A stretch of 64,000 nt of DNA from Candidatus Mycobacterium methanotrophicum (GTDB lineage: Bacteria > Actinomycetota > Actinomycetes > Mycobacteriales > Mycobacteriaceae). Where the stretch lies: positions 4,278,001 through 4,342,000 of the forward strand of contig NZ_CP097320.1 in assembly GCF_023515995.1 (NCBI RefSeq), given 5' to 3'. The position numbers and the translations under genes were made by a program. Below the pieces are notes generated by a model. That model saw only the letters and a list, made by a program, of their open reading frames with translations, was not told the origin of the DNA and did not search any database. Shown here one piece after another: positions 9,469 through 18,691 of this stretch (the stretch's first letter is position 1; every line of letters begins with the position of its first letter).

Positions 9469-11010
9469 ATGACGGCCCACGACACGGCGTCGAGCCCGCG
9501 TATCGCCGATCTGGTCGCCGCGACGGCACGTCGCCATCCGGAGGCGAACGCGCTGGTCGTCACCGCCGACCGCGTTCCGATCACCTACCGCGACCTGGTG
9601 CGACTGGCCGACGATCTGGCCGGACAGCTGACCCACGGCGGGCCGTCGGCGGGCGACCGGGTGGGCCTGCGGGCTCAAAGCAGCGCCGAGTTCGTCGTCG
9701 GGCTGTTGGCGGCTTCGCGTGCGCAGCTGGTCGTCGTCCCGCTGGATCCCGCATTGCCGGTCGCCGACCAGCGTGCCCGGATGACGGCGGCGGGAGGGCG
9801 CGTCGTGTTGGTCGACGGAGACGCTCCGGGCGAAAGCGGGGCCCCGCCGCACTGGCCGACCTCGGTGACGATGAGCGGGGGCGCCATCACCGTTCGTGTC
9901 GACACCGCGGCGACGCCTTCCCCGGCGAGCGCCGGGCCGGACGGATTGCGGCCGGACGACGATGCGCTGATCATGTTCACCGGCGGCACCACCGGTGCCC
10001 CGAAAATGGTTCCCTGGACCCACCACAATGTCGCGACCTCGGTCGGCAACGTTGTCGCCAGCTACGGGCTTGGCCCCGATGACGCCACCGTCGCGGTGAT
10101 GCCGCTGTTCCACGGGCATGGGCTGATTGCCGCGCTGCTGTCGACTCTGGCGTCGGGGGGCACTGTGCTGATTCCCGCTCGAGGACGGTTCTCCGCGCAC
10201 ACATTCGATGACGACCTGCGCGCCGCGCGCGCGACCTGGTTCACCGCGGTGCCGACGATCCACCAAATCTTGTTGAACCGCAACGAAACCGACGGCAGGC
10301 CGCAACAGGCCCGGCTGCGATTCATTCGCAGTTGCAGCGCGGCCCTGAACCCCGGAGCGGCCGAAGCACTGCAGACGACGTTCGGGGCACCGGTGGTATC
10401 CGCCTACGGCATGACAGAGGCCAGCCACCAGATCGCAAGCACCAGCGCGGGCGACACGATGGCGGTCGGCCTTGTGGGACAGCCGACGGGAGTCCATGTG
10501 CAGATCGTCGGCAACGACGGCCGCCCCTGCCCACCGGATGCCGTCGGGGAAATCTGGGTCCGCGGCCCCACCGTGGTGCGCGGATATCTCGCCAATCCGA
10601 ATGCCACCGAAAAGACATTCACCGGCGGATGGCTGCACACCGGCGATTTGGGGGCCGTGTCGGAGGCCGGAGAGCTGATGCTGCGTGGCCGCATCAAAGA
10701 GCTCATCAATCGCGGCGGAGAGAAGATATCGCCGGAGCGAGTTGAGGGGGTGCTGGCCAGCCACCCGAACGTCTTGGAAGCGGCCGTCTTCGGTGTCCCA
10801 GACCAACTTTACGGCGAGACGGTCGGTGCGGCGGCGGTGCCCGATCGGTTGGCCCCGCCGACCACCGACGACCTCATCGGATTCTGCCGAGAGCGGCTCG
10901 CCGCCTTCGAAGTACCCGCCAGCATCGCGCTGACCGACGAGCTTCCGCACACCGCGAAAGGCTCGGTAGACCGCCGAGCGGTGGCCGAGCGGTTCGGGAA
11001 AGGTGATTGA
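9469..11010 (+). CDS. fadD7: Acyl-CoA synthetase, FadD7-like (possibly oxalate-CoA ligase)
   Basis: A 513-residue AMP-forming ligase. Motifs in order: P-loop-like MFTGGTTGAPKMV, YGMTEASH, the GWLHTGDLG signature, RGRIKELINRGGEKI, and a C-terminal KGSVDR lysine. It activates a carboxylic acid to an acyl-adenylate, then to acyl-CoA, in the cytoplasm. Being divergent from oxcA (72 bp apart) makes oxalate a plausible substrate, as for plant AAE3-type enzymes, but sequence alone does not prove this. The next gene starts three bases after its stop, so the two are probably co-translated. Confidence 0.88.
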   Translation: MTAHDTASSPRIADLVAATARRHPEANALVVTADRVPITYRDLVRLADDLAGQLTHGGPSAGDRVGLRAQSSAEFVVGLLAASRAQLVVVPLDPALPVADQRARMTAAGGRVVLVDGDAPGESGAPPHWPTSVTMSGGAITVRVDTAATPSPASAGPDGLRPDDDALIMFTGGTTGAPKMVPWTHHNVATSVGNVVASYGLGPDDATVAVMPLFHGHGLIAALLSTLASGGTVLIPARGRFSAHTFDDDLRAARATWFTAVPTIHQILLNRNETDGRPQQARLRFIRSCSAALNPGAAEALQTTFGAPVVSAYGMTEASHQIASTSAGDTMAVGLVGQPTGVHVQIVGNDGRPCPPDAVGEIWVRGPTVVRGYLANPNATEKTFTGGWLHTGDLGAVSEAGELMLRGRIKELINRGGEKISPERVEGVLASHPNVLEAAVFGVPDQLYGETVGAAAVPDRLAPPTTDDLIGFCRERLAAFEVPASIALTDELPHTAKGSVDRRAVAERFGKGD

Positions 11011-11013
11011 CCG

Positions 11014-12594
11014 GTGCAGTCCTTCGATTGGCGCCTGCCGTACGCCTGGCCGCGAAAGCCCTTGCTGGCCAGCAATGTCGTCTGCACAACTCAACCGCTT
11101 GCCGCCCAGGCGGGCCTTCGGATGCTCGCCGACGGCGGCAGCGCGGTCGACGCCGCCGTCGCCACCGCGATCGCCCTGACGGTGGTGGAACCGGTCTCCA
11201 ACGGCATCGGGTCGGATGCCTTCGCCATCGTCTGGGATGGCCGACAACTGCACGGGTTGAACGCGTCGGGGCGTTCGCCTGCGGCGTGGACGCCAGAGTA
11301 CTTCGGCGGCAACGGCGTTCCCGCGCTGGGCTGGAATTCGGTGACCGTGCCGGGTGCGGTGTCGGCGTGGGTCGAACTGCACGCCAAATTCGGCAAGCTT
11401 GCGTTCGACCGGCTCTTTGAACCCGCGATCTCCTATGGCCGCAACGGTTTCCTGGTCTCGCCGACGATCGCGGAGCAATGGGCCGTGCAGGTGCCGTTGT
11501 TCAAGTCTCAGCCCGGGTTCGCCGATACCTTCATGCCCGGCGGTCGGGCGCCGAAGCCGGGTGAGCTTGTCACTCTGCCTGACCATGCGGCGACGCTGGA
11601 AATTATCGCCGCAACCAACGGAGAGGCGTTCTATCGCGGGGAACTCGCGGCCAAGCTGACAGCGCACGCGACCGCCAATGGCGGCGTCATGCTTGCCGGC
11701 GATCTGGCCGCGCATCGCGCCGACTGGGTCGGCACGATCGACGGCGCCTATCGCGGGCACGCCGTCCACGAGATACCGCCCAACGGCCAGGGCATCGTCG
11801 CGTTGATCGCGCTGGGTGTCCTCGAGCAGTTCGATATGGCGTCCCTCCCCGTGGACTCCGCCGACAGCGTGCATCTGCAAATCGAAGCGGTAAAGCTCGC
11901 TTTCGCCGACGCGCAGGCCTATGTCGCGGACATCGAGCACATGCCGGTGGATCCGAAGCAGCTACTGGACAGGGAGTACCTGCGGCAACGCGCGACGTTG
12001 ATCGATCGGGATCACGCGAAGCCGGCATCGGCCGGGACACCGCGCGGGGGCACCGTTTATCTCACCGCCGCCGACGCCTCAGGAGTGATGGTGTCGATGA
12101 TCCAGTCGAACTACATGGGCTTCGGCTCCGGCGTGGTGGTACCCGGCACCGGGATCGCGCTGCAAAACCGCGGCGCGGATTTCGCTCTGGCACCGGGACA
12201 TCCGAACCAGGTGGGGCCGAGCAAACGCCCGTACCACACCATCATCCCGGGTTTCGTGAGCAAAGACGGCGCGCCGGTGATGAGCTTCGGGGTGATGGGC
12301 GGCCCGATGCAGCCCCAGGGCCATGTGCAAGTGGTGACGCGCATCGTCGACCACGGCCAGAACCCGCAGGCGGCCTGCGATGGTCCACGCTTTCGCTGGG
12401 CGCAAGGCTTGCAGGTCCACTGCGAGACGGGTTTTCCGCCGTCAACACTCGACGAGCTTGCGCGGCGCGGCCATCAGTTGGTCACCACCGACGACTACAA
12501 CCAGTTCGGCAGCTGCCAGGCGATCTGGCGACTCGACGACGGCTATCTCGCAGTGAGCGACCCGCGCCGCGACGGTCAGGCCGCGGGTTTCTGA
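11014..12594 (+). CDS. Gamma-glutamyltransferase family protein
   Basis: A 526-residue N-terminal-nucleophile hydrolase of the GGT family. The large subunit begins with ASNVVCTTQPLAAQAG and DGGSAVDAAVA; the autocleavage threonine is probably that in GGTVYLTAAD, followed by the small subunit with PNQVGPSKRPYHTI and MGGPMQPQGH. No clear signal peptide is seen, so this may be a cytoplasmic YwrD-like member. The GTG start lies three bases after fadD7, indicating one operon. Substrate is unknown; its link to oxalate metabolism is only positional. Confidence 0.85.
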   Translation: MQSFDWRLPYAWPRKPLLASNVVCTTQPLAAQAGLRMLADGGSAVDAAVATAIALTVVEPVSNGIGSDAFAIVWDGRQLHGLNASGRSPAAWTPEYFGGNGVPALGWNSVTVPGAVSAWVELHAKFGKLAFDRLFEPAISYGRNGFLVSPTIAEQWAVQVPLFKSQPGFADTFMPGGRAPKPGELVTLPDHAATLEIIAATNGEAFYRGELAAKLTAHATANGGVMLAGDLAAHRADWVGTIDGAYRGHAVHEIPPNGQGIVALIALGVLEQFDMASLPVDSADSVHLQIEAVKLAFADAQAYVADIEHMPVDPKQLLDREYLRQRATLIDRDHAKPASAGTPRGGTVYLTAADASGVMVSMIQSNYMGFGSGVVVPGTGIALQNRGADFALAPGHPNQVGPSKRPYHTIIPGFVSKDGAPVMSFGVMGGPMQPQGHVQVVTRIVDHGQNPQAACDGPRFRWAQGLQVHCETGFPPSTLDELARRGHQLVTTDDYNQFGSCQAIWRLDDGYLAVSDPRRDGQAAGF

Positions 12595-12633
12595 CTCCTG
12601 CGGTAGGGCTGCTGATCAACCTTTTCGGATAGG

Positions 12634-13200
12634 TCAGGGCTCGTCGCGGAAGAGTTCCTCGGGATGGTGGGCGTGGTTGACCTCGGGTGGGCGTGTGCCG
12701 TCGGGCCAACCAAGTCGCCCGCTGTCGGTGACTTCGGTGCGAAATTCGCCGCGGCTGGCCATGCCCCGGTGGCAGCCGCAGGCGAAGCACAGCTTGGACG
12801 GGTGAGTCGGCCCTAGCGGCCAGGGCACGGTGTGGTCGATGTCGGCGTGCTCGGCCGGTTGGTCGCAGCCGGGAAACCGGCAGGTCACATCCCGGCAGCG
12901 CACGAATTGGGCCAGCGCCGCCGAGGGGCGATACCCGGGCTCGGCATCGGTGGAGGGCAGCACCAGCGGCTTGATCGTGGCCGCCGCGGCGATCGTCAAG
13001 GTGCTCGACCAGCCCAAGACCCAGGTGTCGGTGCCGGGCAATGGCCGGTTCATCGCCATCGCGGCGCAGCTGTTGCCGGACCGGGGACGCCGCTGGCTCA
13101 ACACGACGACGGGCAACGACACTGTGTTCCTCAACCTCAACACAGGCGTCCGCCGGGCATACGAAGACCGTGCGCAGCACGCGACGGGCGTCGAGCACAA
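12634..13200 (-). pseudogene. Remnant of a 13E12-type HNH endonuclease gene
   Basis: The C-terminal portion of the mycobacterial 13E12 (DUF222/HNH) repeat family is clear: AEPGYRPSAALAQFVRCRD, then RFPGCDQPAEHADIDHTVPW, ending in the WPDGTRPPEVNHA region. The HNH-type His and Cys residues are present. The long N-terminal DUF222 domain is absent and the first about 60 residues do not resemble the family, so this is a truncated, non-functional copy. These repeats are dispersed elements in mycobacteria and here mark the junction after the gamma-glutamyltransferase gene. Confidence 0.75.
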
Positions 13201-13207
13201 GGATTGA

Positions 13208-13543
13208 TCACCGCCCGCGCGGGGTGTACATAATCACGCCGACCCCGGCCAGGCACACCGCCGCACCGATGATGTCCCAGCGGTCCGGGCGAAACCCGTC
13301 CAGCGCCATGCCCCAAGCCAACGACCCGGCGACGAACACACCGCCGTAGGCGGCCAGAACGCGACCGAACTGGGGATCATCCTGGAAGGTGGCGATAAAG
13401 CCGTAGGCGCCCAACGCGATCACGCCGAAGCCGGCCCAGATCCATCCGCGATGCTCGCGCACGCCTTGCCAGACCAACCAGGCGCCGCCGATCTCGAACA
13501 GCGCAGCCGTCGCAAACAGCAGGATCGATTTGGCGATACTCAC
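13208..13543 (-). CDS. YnfA-family (UPF0060) small membrane protein
   Basis: A 111-residue inner-membrane protein with four hydrophobic helices and the family features LFEIGGAWLVWQ, GAYGFIAT and AAYGGVFVAGSLAWG. Length matches the UPF0060 family, which is related to small multidrug-resistance transporters; its function is not firmly known. The frame ends eight bases from the HNH remnant and starts five bases from the stop of the GH5 gene, so it may be read from that gene's promoter. Confidence 0.9.
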   Translation of the reverse strand: MSIAKSILLFATAALFEIGGAWLVWQGVREHRGWIWAGFGVIALGAYGFIATFQDDPQFGRVLAAYGGVFVAGSLAWGMALDGFRPDRWDIIGAAVCLAGVGVIMYTPRGR

Positions 13544-13547
13544 GCTA

Positions 13548-14696
13548 TCAGACCGACGCGCTTAGCATTCTGATTGTTTGAGACTCATTGCCCTGAAAGG
13601 GCGTTCCATCCGGCCGCAGCAGATCATGAAACCATACTTTGGGAACCGCCGCGTACGGGTGATCCCATGAGTCCCACGGAAAATAAGTCTGGGTCTTTCC
13701 GGCGACCAGGCCCCAGTTGATCGCACCAATGTTGTGTCGCTTGGCAATTGGTAAGATGCTCTGGATAGTGCTGCCCATCGGCCGCGCCATGTACTCGGTG
13801 CACAGGATCGGCCGTCCCTGCGGGGCGAGCTCGGCGATTCGCGACTCGAAGGTCGCCGGTTCGGCATAGGAGTGGAAGGTGAGCACGTCTGAGTTGGCAA
13901 GCTGAACGCCGGCAATTGTGCTGCGGCTTGCGGGATCTGCCCATTCGCCATCCCACACACCACTGGTCAGCGGTTGACGGGGGTCAACGGAACGTGCCCA
14001 CGCGAACACCTGCGGCAGCAGGTCAGCGACACGCTCTAGTTTGTCGGCCCGCTCGACGTTGCGATACTGCTTGGCCGGATTGTCCGGTTCATTCCACAGG
14101 TCCCAGGCCAAAACACGGTCGTCGTTGCGGAATTGGGTCATAACGCCCGTCACATAGTCCTGCAGCGTGCGGGTGTAGCGACGGTCATCGATCCGCTCAG
14201 CGCCGGGGCTTTGCACCCACCCGGAGTTGTGCACCCCTGGCGTCGGCGCACGCTGGCGACCGGGTCTGGGCATCGGGTCCCAACAGGAGTCGAACAGTAC
14301 GAACAGCGGTTTGATGCGGTGCCGCGCCGCGACGCCGACAAACTGCGCGAGGCGTGCTTGGAAGCCCCGGGGATCCTGCGCCCACAGCTGATCGTGGAGG
14401 AAGACCCGCACCGTATTGAGCCCGTGGAACCGGGCCCAGCCCAACTCCGTGTCGATGCGCCGCGGGTCGTAGGTACCGGGCTGAAACATCTCGAACTGAT
14501 TGATGGCGTTGGAAGTAATGAAGTTGGCGCCGACCGGCCAACCCTGCGCTTGGTACCAACTGTTGGCACGGTCGGGTGACCACCGATAGGACTCCGCAGA
14601 GGCACGGGGCGGGTCCGCCGACGCGCGCGGTGACTGAGCCAAAACCGCTCCGGCCGCCAACACCAGCGGTAGCTTCAGAACCGTACGGCGGTACAC
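13548..14696 (-). CDS. Exported glycoside hydrolase, GH5-like (beta-mannanase/cellulase clan A)
   Basis: A 382-residue predicted secreted enzyme. The signal region is MYRRTVLKLPLVLAAGAVLA, followed by an Ala-rich cleavage area (RASADPP). The TIM-barrel core has the acid/base glutamate in AWDLWNEPDN and the probable nucleophile glutamate in ILCTEYMARP, the spacing expected for clan GH-A, GH5-like enzymes. Relatives are often labelled mannan endo-mannosidase or xylanase; the true glycan is unknown. Its 3' end lies close to the ynfA-like gene. The roughly 240 bp upstream show no gene other than IS debris. Confidence 0.82.
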   Translation of the reverse strand: MYRRTVLKLPLVLAAGAVLAQSPRASADPPRASAESYRWSPDRANSWYQAQGWPVGANFITSNAINQFEMFQPGTYDPRRIDTELGWARFHGLNTVRVFLHDQLWAQDPRGFQARLAQFVGVAARHRIKPLFVLFDSCWDPMPRPGRQRAPTPGVHNSGWVQSPGAERIDDRRYTRTLQDYVTGVMTQFRNDDRVLAWDLWNEPDNPAKQYRNVERADKLERVADLLPQVFAWARSVDPRQPLTSGVWDGEWADPASRSTIAGVQLANSDVLTFHSYAEPATFESRIAELAPQGRPILCTEYMARPMGSTIQSILPIAKRHNIGAINWGLVAGKTQTYFPWDSWDHPYAAVPKVWFHDLLRPDGTPFQGNESQTIRMLSASV

Positions 14697-14933
14697 AAAA
14701 TGACGATAAGTTGCCTAAGGCGCCGTTCCCGGTATTCGTCCAGCGCGTCGCGCTACTTTGTTACGCAACGATCTCGTTGCGGGAATTGTTATCTCGTCGA
14801 TACCTTGGACACGTAGCGTGTTGTCGTCGGGTGCCACCCGCGCGGTGTTACATTCCCGCGCCGACGGCAAGCAGCCGCTCCATGGTTAGCGCCCGGGCAC
14901 CCGCCAGCATCGAAGTTTGTCCGGACGTGGCGA

Positions 14934-15113
14934 TCATCGCCCAGCGTCCCGCGGCTTCGATGAATTCTGGCTGTTCTGCCCCAGCTGCCCCTTGAGCTCG
15001 GCGATCTCAGCCCGAAGCTCCTCGACCATCACCCGCAGTGCGGCGTTCTCGGCTCGCAGCGCAGCGATGTCAGCGATGAACTCCTCATCTGACCGCCGCC
15101 GACCATCAGGCAC
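14934..15113 (-). pseudogene. N-terminal remnant of an IS66-family transposase
   Basis: A 59-residue frame starting at GTG carries a leucine-zipper-like stretch (AALRAENAALRVMVEEL) and the tell-tale IS66 TnpC segment ELKGQLGQNSQNSSKP, followed at once by divergent residues and a stop. No zinc-ribbon or DDE domain follows. This explains part of the 527-bp stretch between the GH5 gene and metZ; in 14697-14933 and 15114-15223 I see nothing. Confidence 0.7.
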
Positions 15114-15223
15114 CCCACCATGATTGGCGGTCAGCCGCGAAGGTCAACGCGACAACGAGGTAACGCCGTAGCGTTTGACGGTAGTAATCAACAGAGCAGA
15201 ATGCTGTGAGGATATTGAGGTTT

Positions 15224-16453
15224 TCAGCGCAATGCCTGATCGAGATCAGCTATTAGATCATCGGTGCTTTCCAGCCCAACCGAAATTCGAACTACCCCGT
15301 CTCCCAGCCCGATAGCGGCGCGCCCTTCGGGTCCCATCGCCCGGTGGGTAGTGGTCGCTGGATGGGTGACAAGGGATTTCGCGTCGCCTAGATTGTTGGA
15401 GATGCTGATCAGCTGCAGCTTGTCCAGCAACTCAAAAGCCCGTTGCTTGGCCGCACTGTCGGGGACGTCAAGTTCGAAAGTCACCACGGTGCCGCCGCCT
15501 GACATCTGTCGCTTGGCCAGGTCGTGCTGTGGATGCGACGCCAGAAACGGGTAACGCACCCACTCCACCGCTTCGTGCGCCTCCAGGTATTCGGCAATCC
15601 GCTGCGCCGAGGCATTCTGGTAGTCGACCCGGATCACCAACGTTTCGAGGCCTTTGAGCATGACCCAGGCGTTGAAGGCGCTCATCGCCGGCCCGGTGTG
15701 CCGCATCAGCTTTTGTACTGGGCCATCGATGTATTCTTTGTCGCCGAGAATCGCCCCGCCCAGCGTTCGGCCTTGGCCGTCAATGTGTTTGGTACCAGAG
15801 TAGACCACCACGTCGACACCCAGCGGAAAGCCGTGCTGCAGTAGTGGAATCGCAAAGACGTTGTCAAGCACGACCTTTGCCCCGGCCGCATGGGACAGTT
15901 CGGTGACCGCGGCGATGTCGACCAGCGACTGCATCGGGTTAGAAGGCGTCTCGAAGAACACCGCCTGGGTGGGGACCGAAAGCGCCTTCTCCCACTGGGA
16001 TAGGTCGTCGCCGTCGACAAAGACGGTCTCGATTCCCCAGCGCGGCAAGATCTCATTGCACACAACGAAACACGAGCCGAACAGGCTGCGCGCGGCGACC
16101 AGCCGATCGCCGGCGCCCAGCAGCGCGCCCAGCGAAGTGAAGACCGCCGCCATCCCGCTCGCGGTCGCGAAGGCCGCCGGTGCGTCCTCGATCAACCGCA
16201 AACGTTCCTCAAACATGGTGACCGTGGGGTTGCCGTAGCGCGAGTAGACGTAGCGATCTATCTCGCCGGTGAAGGCTTGCTCCGCGGCGGCGGCGGACTC
16301 GTAAACATAGCCGGACGCCAAGTACATTGCTTCAGCGGTCTCTTCGAACTGCGACCGCATAATGCCGCCGCGCACCCCAATGGTGGCCTGGCTGACACCG
16401 TCGGGCAGCGGCTCGGTCGCGCGGACCGAACGCGGCTCGTCGCCGGCGCTCAC
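15224..16453 (-). CDS. metZ: O-succinylhomoserine sulfhydrylase
   Basis: A 409-residue PLP enzyme of the Cys/Met metabolism family that makes homocysteine from O-succinylhomoserine and sulfide. The PLP lysine is in VVYSGTKHIDGQG; YSRYGNPTV and ATASGMAAVF are also typical, and the C-terminus LGDGVVRISVGLE is complete. The frame is open further upstream, but similarity to M. tuberculosis MetZ begins close to PLPDGVSQAT, so the GTG at 16453 is chosen. It lies 124 bp after purT on the same strand (in M. tuberculosis Rv0389 and Rv0391 are also close). Confidence 0.94.
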   Translation of the reverse strand: MSAGDEPRSVRATEPLPDGVSQATIGVRGGIMRSQFEETAEAMYLASGYVYESAAAAEQAFTGEIDRYVYSRYGNPTVTMFEERLRLIEDAPAAFATASGMAAVFTSLGALLGAGDRLVAARSLFGSCFVVCNEILPRWGIETVFVDGDDLSQWEKALSVPTQAVFFETPSNPMQSLVDIAAVTELSHAAGAKVVLDNVFAIPLLQHGFPLGVDVVVYSGTKHIDGQGRTLGGAILGDKEYIDGPVQKLMRHTGPAMSAFNAWVMLKGLETLVIRVDYQNASAQRIAEYLEAHEAVEWVRYPFLASHPQHDLAKRQMSGGGTVVTFELDVPDSAAKQRAFELLDKLQLISISNNLGDAKSLVTHPATTTHRAMGPEGRAAIGLGDGVVRISVGLESTDDLIADLDQALR

Positions 16454-16477
16454 TCTGCGCCGCTGCTCCGCATCGCT

Positions 16478-16526
16478 GCGTCCCCCTTGCCCCTGTGGGG
16501 CCGGGGGGCGCCCCCCATTGCATCGT
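16478..16526. repeat. GC-rich dispersed repeat with inner hairpin, copy 1
   Basis: The stretch begins GCGTCCCCCTTGCC, has a self-complementary centre rich in G-runs and C-runs, and ends CCCCATTGCATCGTC. A close relative is found at 25839-25886 next to fba. Both lie between genes and can fold into strong hairpins. Confidence 0.55.
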
Positions 16527-16577
16527 CGTCGCCGCGGCTCACCCGCGTGAGTGTCGCATACCCGAGTGGAAGGCTGG

Positions 16578-17816
16578 CTACCAGAGCCTGCGCAATGCTG
16601 CCGACACTTCCCGGGCGCGGCTCCGCGCGGTGCCCACCTCCTTGGCGGTAACGATGGCCACGCCCAATGGGCGCCGCTCTTCGGGTTCGTGGCGGCCGAA
16701 CACCCGCGCGTCGCTTTCCGCCGTCCGCAGCGCATCGGCCAGCACGCCTAGCGCTTTCGAGCTCGCGGTGCCGGACCCGTCAACGCCGGCGTAGATGACC
16801 TCCGCAGCGCCCGGCGAAATCATGATGGTGTCGCAAGGCAGGCCGAGGATTGCCCGGGCTTGCAGTTCGAATTCCGAAAGCCGCTGGGTGCGCAACGTGA
16901 CCAGGCCGCTCTCGAACGGCCGAGCTGTGACATCGCTGAAGTACACCTCGTCGCCTCGGATCATCAATTCCACGCCGAACACGCCACGCCCACCCAACGA
17001 CTTGACGATTCGGGCGGCGATCGACTTGGCAGCGTCCAACGCGGCGTCGCTGAGCTCTTGCGGCTGCCAGGATTCCTGGACGTCACCGATGGCCTCGCCA
17101 TGCCCGATCGGAGCGCAGAACTCGACGGTCGGACCCGTGGGCCCGATGCTGCGCACCGCCAGAAGGGTGAGATTGAAGTCGATCTCGACGAGGGTCTCGG
17201 CCAGCACTCGGTTGTGGGCCAGCCGACCGCCGGCCGATACCGCACGCTGCCAGGCCGGCTCGATGTCCGCCGGTAGCAACACCACCGACTGCCCTGCACC
17301 CGCCGCGGCGGCCACCGGCTGTACGCGCAGCGGGTAGCCCGCGTGGTCGGCCACCGCGCGCAGCTCATCGAGTGATCCCGCGAACCAGAACGGGGCGGTA
17401 GGCAGGCCGAGCTCGTCGGCGGCCAGCCGGCGCAGCCCCTCCCGGTCGGCGGTGAGTCGGGCGCAGTGGGCGGTCGGGAAAACCTCGGCGAAGCCGGTTT
17501 CGGCGGCGGACGTCAACGCGTCGGCGGCGACGGCGTCGGATGCGGTCACTACGAAGTTCGGCTGAAGCCGTCCGATTGTCGCGGCCAGCTCGTCGGAGTC
17601 GGTCATGTCGACCACCAGCGACTGGTCGGCGACACCGTGCGCCGGAGCGTCGGCATACCGCTCCACCGCAATCACCTCAGCGCCGAGCCGCTGAAAGGCG
17701 AGCGCCAGCTCACGGCTGAACTCTCCCGACCCCAGCAACATCACCTTGGTCCGGTGGGCCGCGTCGGGGTCGGGCTGGGGTTCCGGAGTCGACTCGTCGT
17801 GCGTCACGCTGATCAA
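16578..17816 (-). CDS. purT: Formate-dependent phosphoribosylglycinamide formyltransferase (GAR transformylase 2)
   Basis: A 412-residue ATP-grasp enzyme that formylates GAR using formate and ATP, a folate-free route in purine synthesis. Visible features: VMLLGSGEFSREL at the N-terminus, ERYADAPAHGVAD, the ATP-grasp body, EFCAPIGHGEAIGD and GVFGVELMI, and the late FGRHEPEERRPLGVA. Length is normal. It lies upstream of metZ on the same strand with a hairpin-forming repeat between them. Oxalyl-CoA decarboxylation elsewhere in this window yields formyl-CoA, a possible formate source, but that link is speculative. Confidence 0.95.
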   Translation of the reverse strand: MISVTHDESTPEPQPDPDAAHRTKVMLLGSGEFSRELALAFQRLGAEVIAVERYADAPAHGVADQSLVVDMTDSDELAATIGRLQPNFVVTASDAVAADALTSAAETGFAEVFPTAHCARLTADREGLRRLAADELGLPTAPFWFAGSLDELRAVADHAGYPLRVQPVAAAAGAGQSVVLLPADIEPAWQRAVSAGGRLAHNRVLAETLVEIDFNLTLLAVRSIGPTGPTVEFCAPIGHGEAIGDVQESWQPQELSDAALDAAKSIAARIVKSLGGRGVFGVELMIRGDEVYFSDVTARPFESGLVTLRTQRLSEFELQARAILGLPCDTIMISPGAAEVIYAGVDGSGTASSKALGVLADALRTAESDARVFGRHEPEERRPLGVAIVTAKEVGTARSRAREVSAALRRLW

Positions 17817-17861
17817 GGATAGGGTGCGCGGATCGCGCGGGGCGAATCATTACTTGCGTGA

Positions 17862-18167
17862 TGTAAGGACTTGTGGCCGGTGTTGATGTCGCTGATGTCG
17901 TGGGGCGATCGCTACCTCGCGCCGGACGGTCCTCCCCTGCTCCCGTTGCATCGCAACTGCGGAGGTCGCCTCATCCCGCAACTCACCTGCGTTGACTGCG
18001 GCGCCAGCTTGGGAGCCGGCGAGGTGGAACTGACGGCCGGCCCGAGCGCTGCCCTGGACAACCGACACGACCGACGTCTATATCGCGTCATGCAAGTGAC
18101 CGTGGACGTGCTCCGGCAGCGACTACGGGAGGAAGTGGCCAGGTTTCAGCGCAGCTGGATTTGTTGA
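17862..18167 (+). pseudogene. C-terminal remnant of an HxlR-family regulator
   Basis: The frame KDLWPVLMSLMSWGDRYLA followed by PPLLPLHRNCGGRL and LTCVDCGASLGAGEVEL matches the C-terminal half of mycobacterial HxlR/MarR-like regulators that carry a small zinc-binding-like Cys region. A stop lies just upstream in frame and the N-terminal winged helix is missing, so DNA binding is lost. In 18168-18287 I see nothing convincing. Confidence 0.65.
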
Positions 18168-18287
18168 GCTGAGACCCTGAGCGCCGCCTTGCCCGGCATT
18201 CTGACCGCACCGCGGCGGCCGAGCGGCTCCTGAGCGAAGTAATCGACGACGATCTAGCAGCCAACTCTTGTACGTTGCGCGCCATGA

Positions 18288-18683
18288 TTAATAATCGACG
18301 ACCTCGATGCGGCAAGTCGGCCCGTGCGCGCGTGCAAGCCGCGCGTCCAGCGTCAGCAGCGTCGCATCGAACGCTTCCGCTAATGCGACATAGAACGCAT
18401 CCCATCCCCTTACCGAGTCGCGCAGGTGCCACGCTCGCTCCAGCAGCCAGCGGTGCCCGAATCGTTCGCCGGGCCAGTCCCGCAGGTCGGCTAGCGCCTG
18501 TCCGGCGGCCGTACCGTCCAGCCGCCCGCGCAGATGCTGGGCGCGAATAACGCCCATCACCTCGACATCGATCACGTGCGGCGCTACCTGCTCGACATCG
18601 CTGGCCAGGCGGGCCGCGATCTCACCCGCCCGCCGGGTGTCTGCGACGACCCCGAAAAGGCACGACGCGTCAACGACCAGCAT
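18288..18683 (-). CDS. vapC: PIN-domain toxin, VapC family
   Basis: A 131-residue PIN-domain ribonuclease toxin. The N-terminal aspartate is in LVVDASCLFG, a second acidic site in VIDVEVMGV, a third in SVRGWDAFYVALAEA and the last in LLTLDARLARAHG, the four-acid pattern that binds magnesium in VapC. The ATG at 18683 is chosen since it overlaps the expected end of the antitoxin frame by 14 bp, the usual vapBC arrangement. Family members cleave tRNA or rRNA; this target is unknown. Its partner antitoxin is frameshifted. Confidence 0.85.
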   Translation of the reverse strand: MLVVDASCLFGVVADTRRAGEIAARLASDVEQVAPHVIDVEVMGVIRAQHLRGRLDGTAAGQALADLRDWPGERFGHRWLLERAWHLRDSVRGWDAFYVALAEAFDATLLTLDARLARAHGPTCRIEVVDY

Positions 18684-18691
18684 CTGGCCAC

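Noticed and set aside
9397..11940. Long minus-strand extension of the oxcA frame
   Set aside because: It runs opposite fadD7 and the GGT gene and has the Arg/Gly/His composition of an antisense frame; oxcA homology begins at 9396.
16454..16735. N-terminal extension of metZ
   Set aside because: Covers a GC-rich repeat and the end of purT; MetZ similarity begins just after the GTG at 16453.
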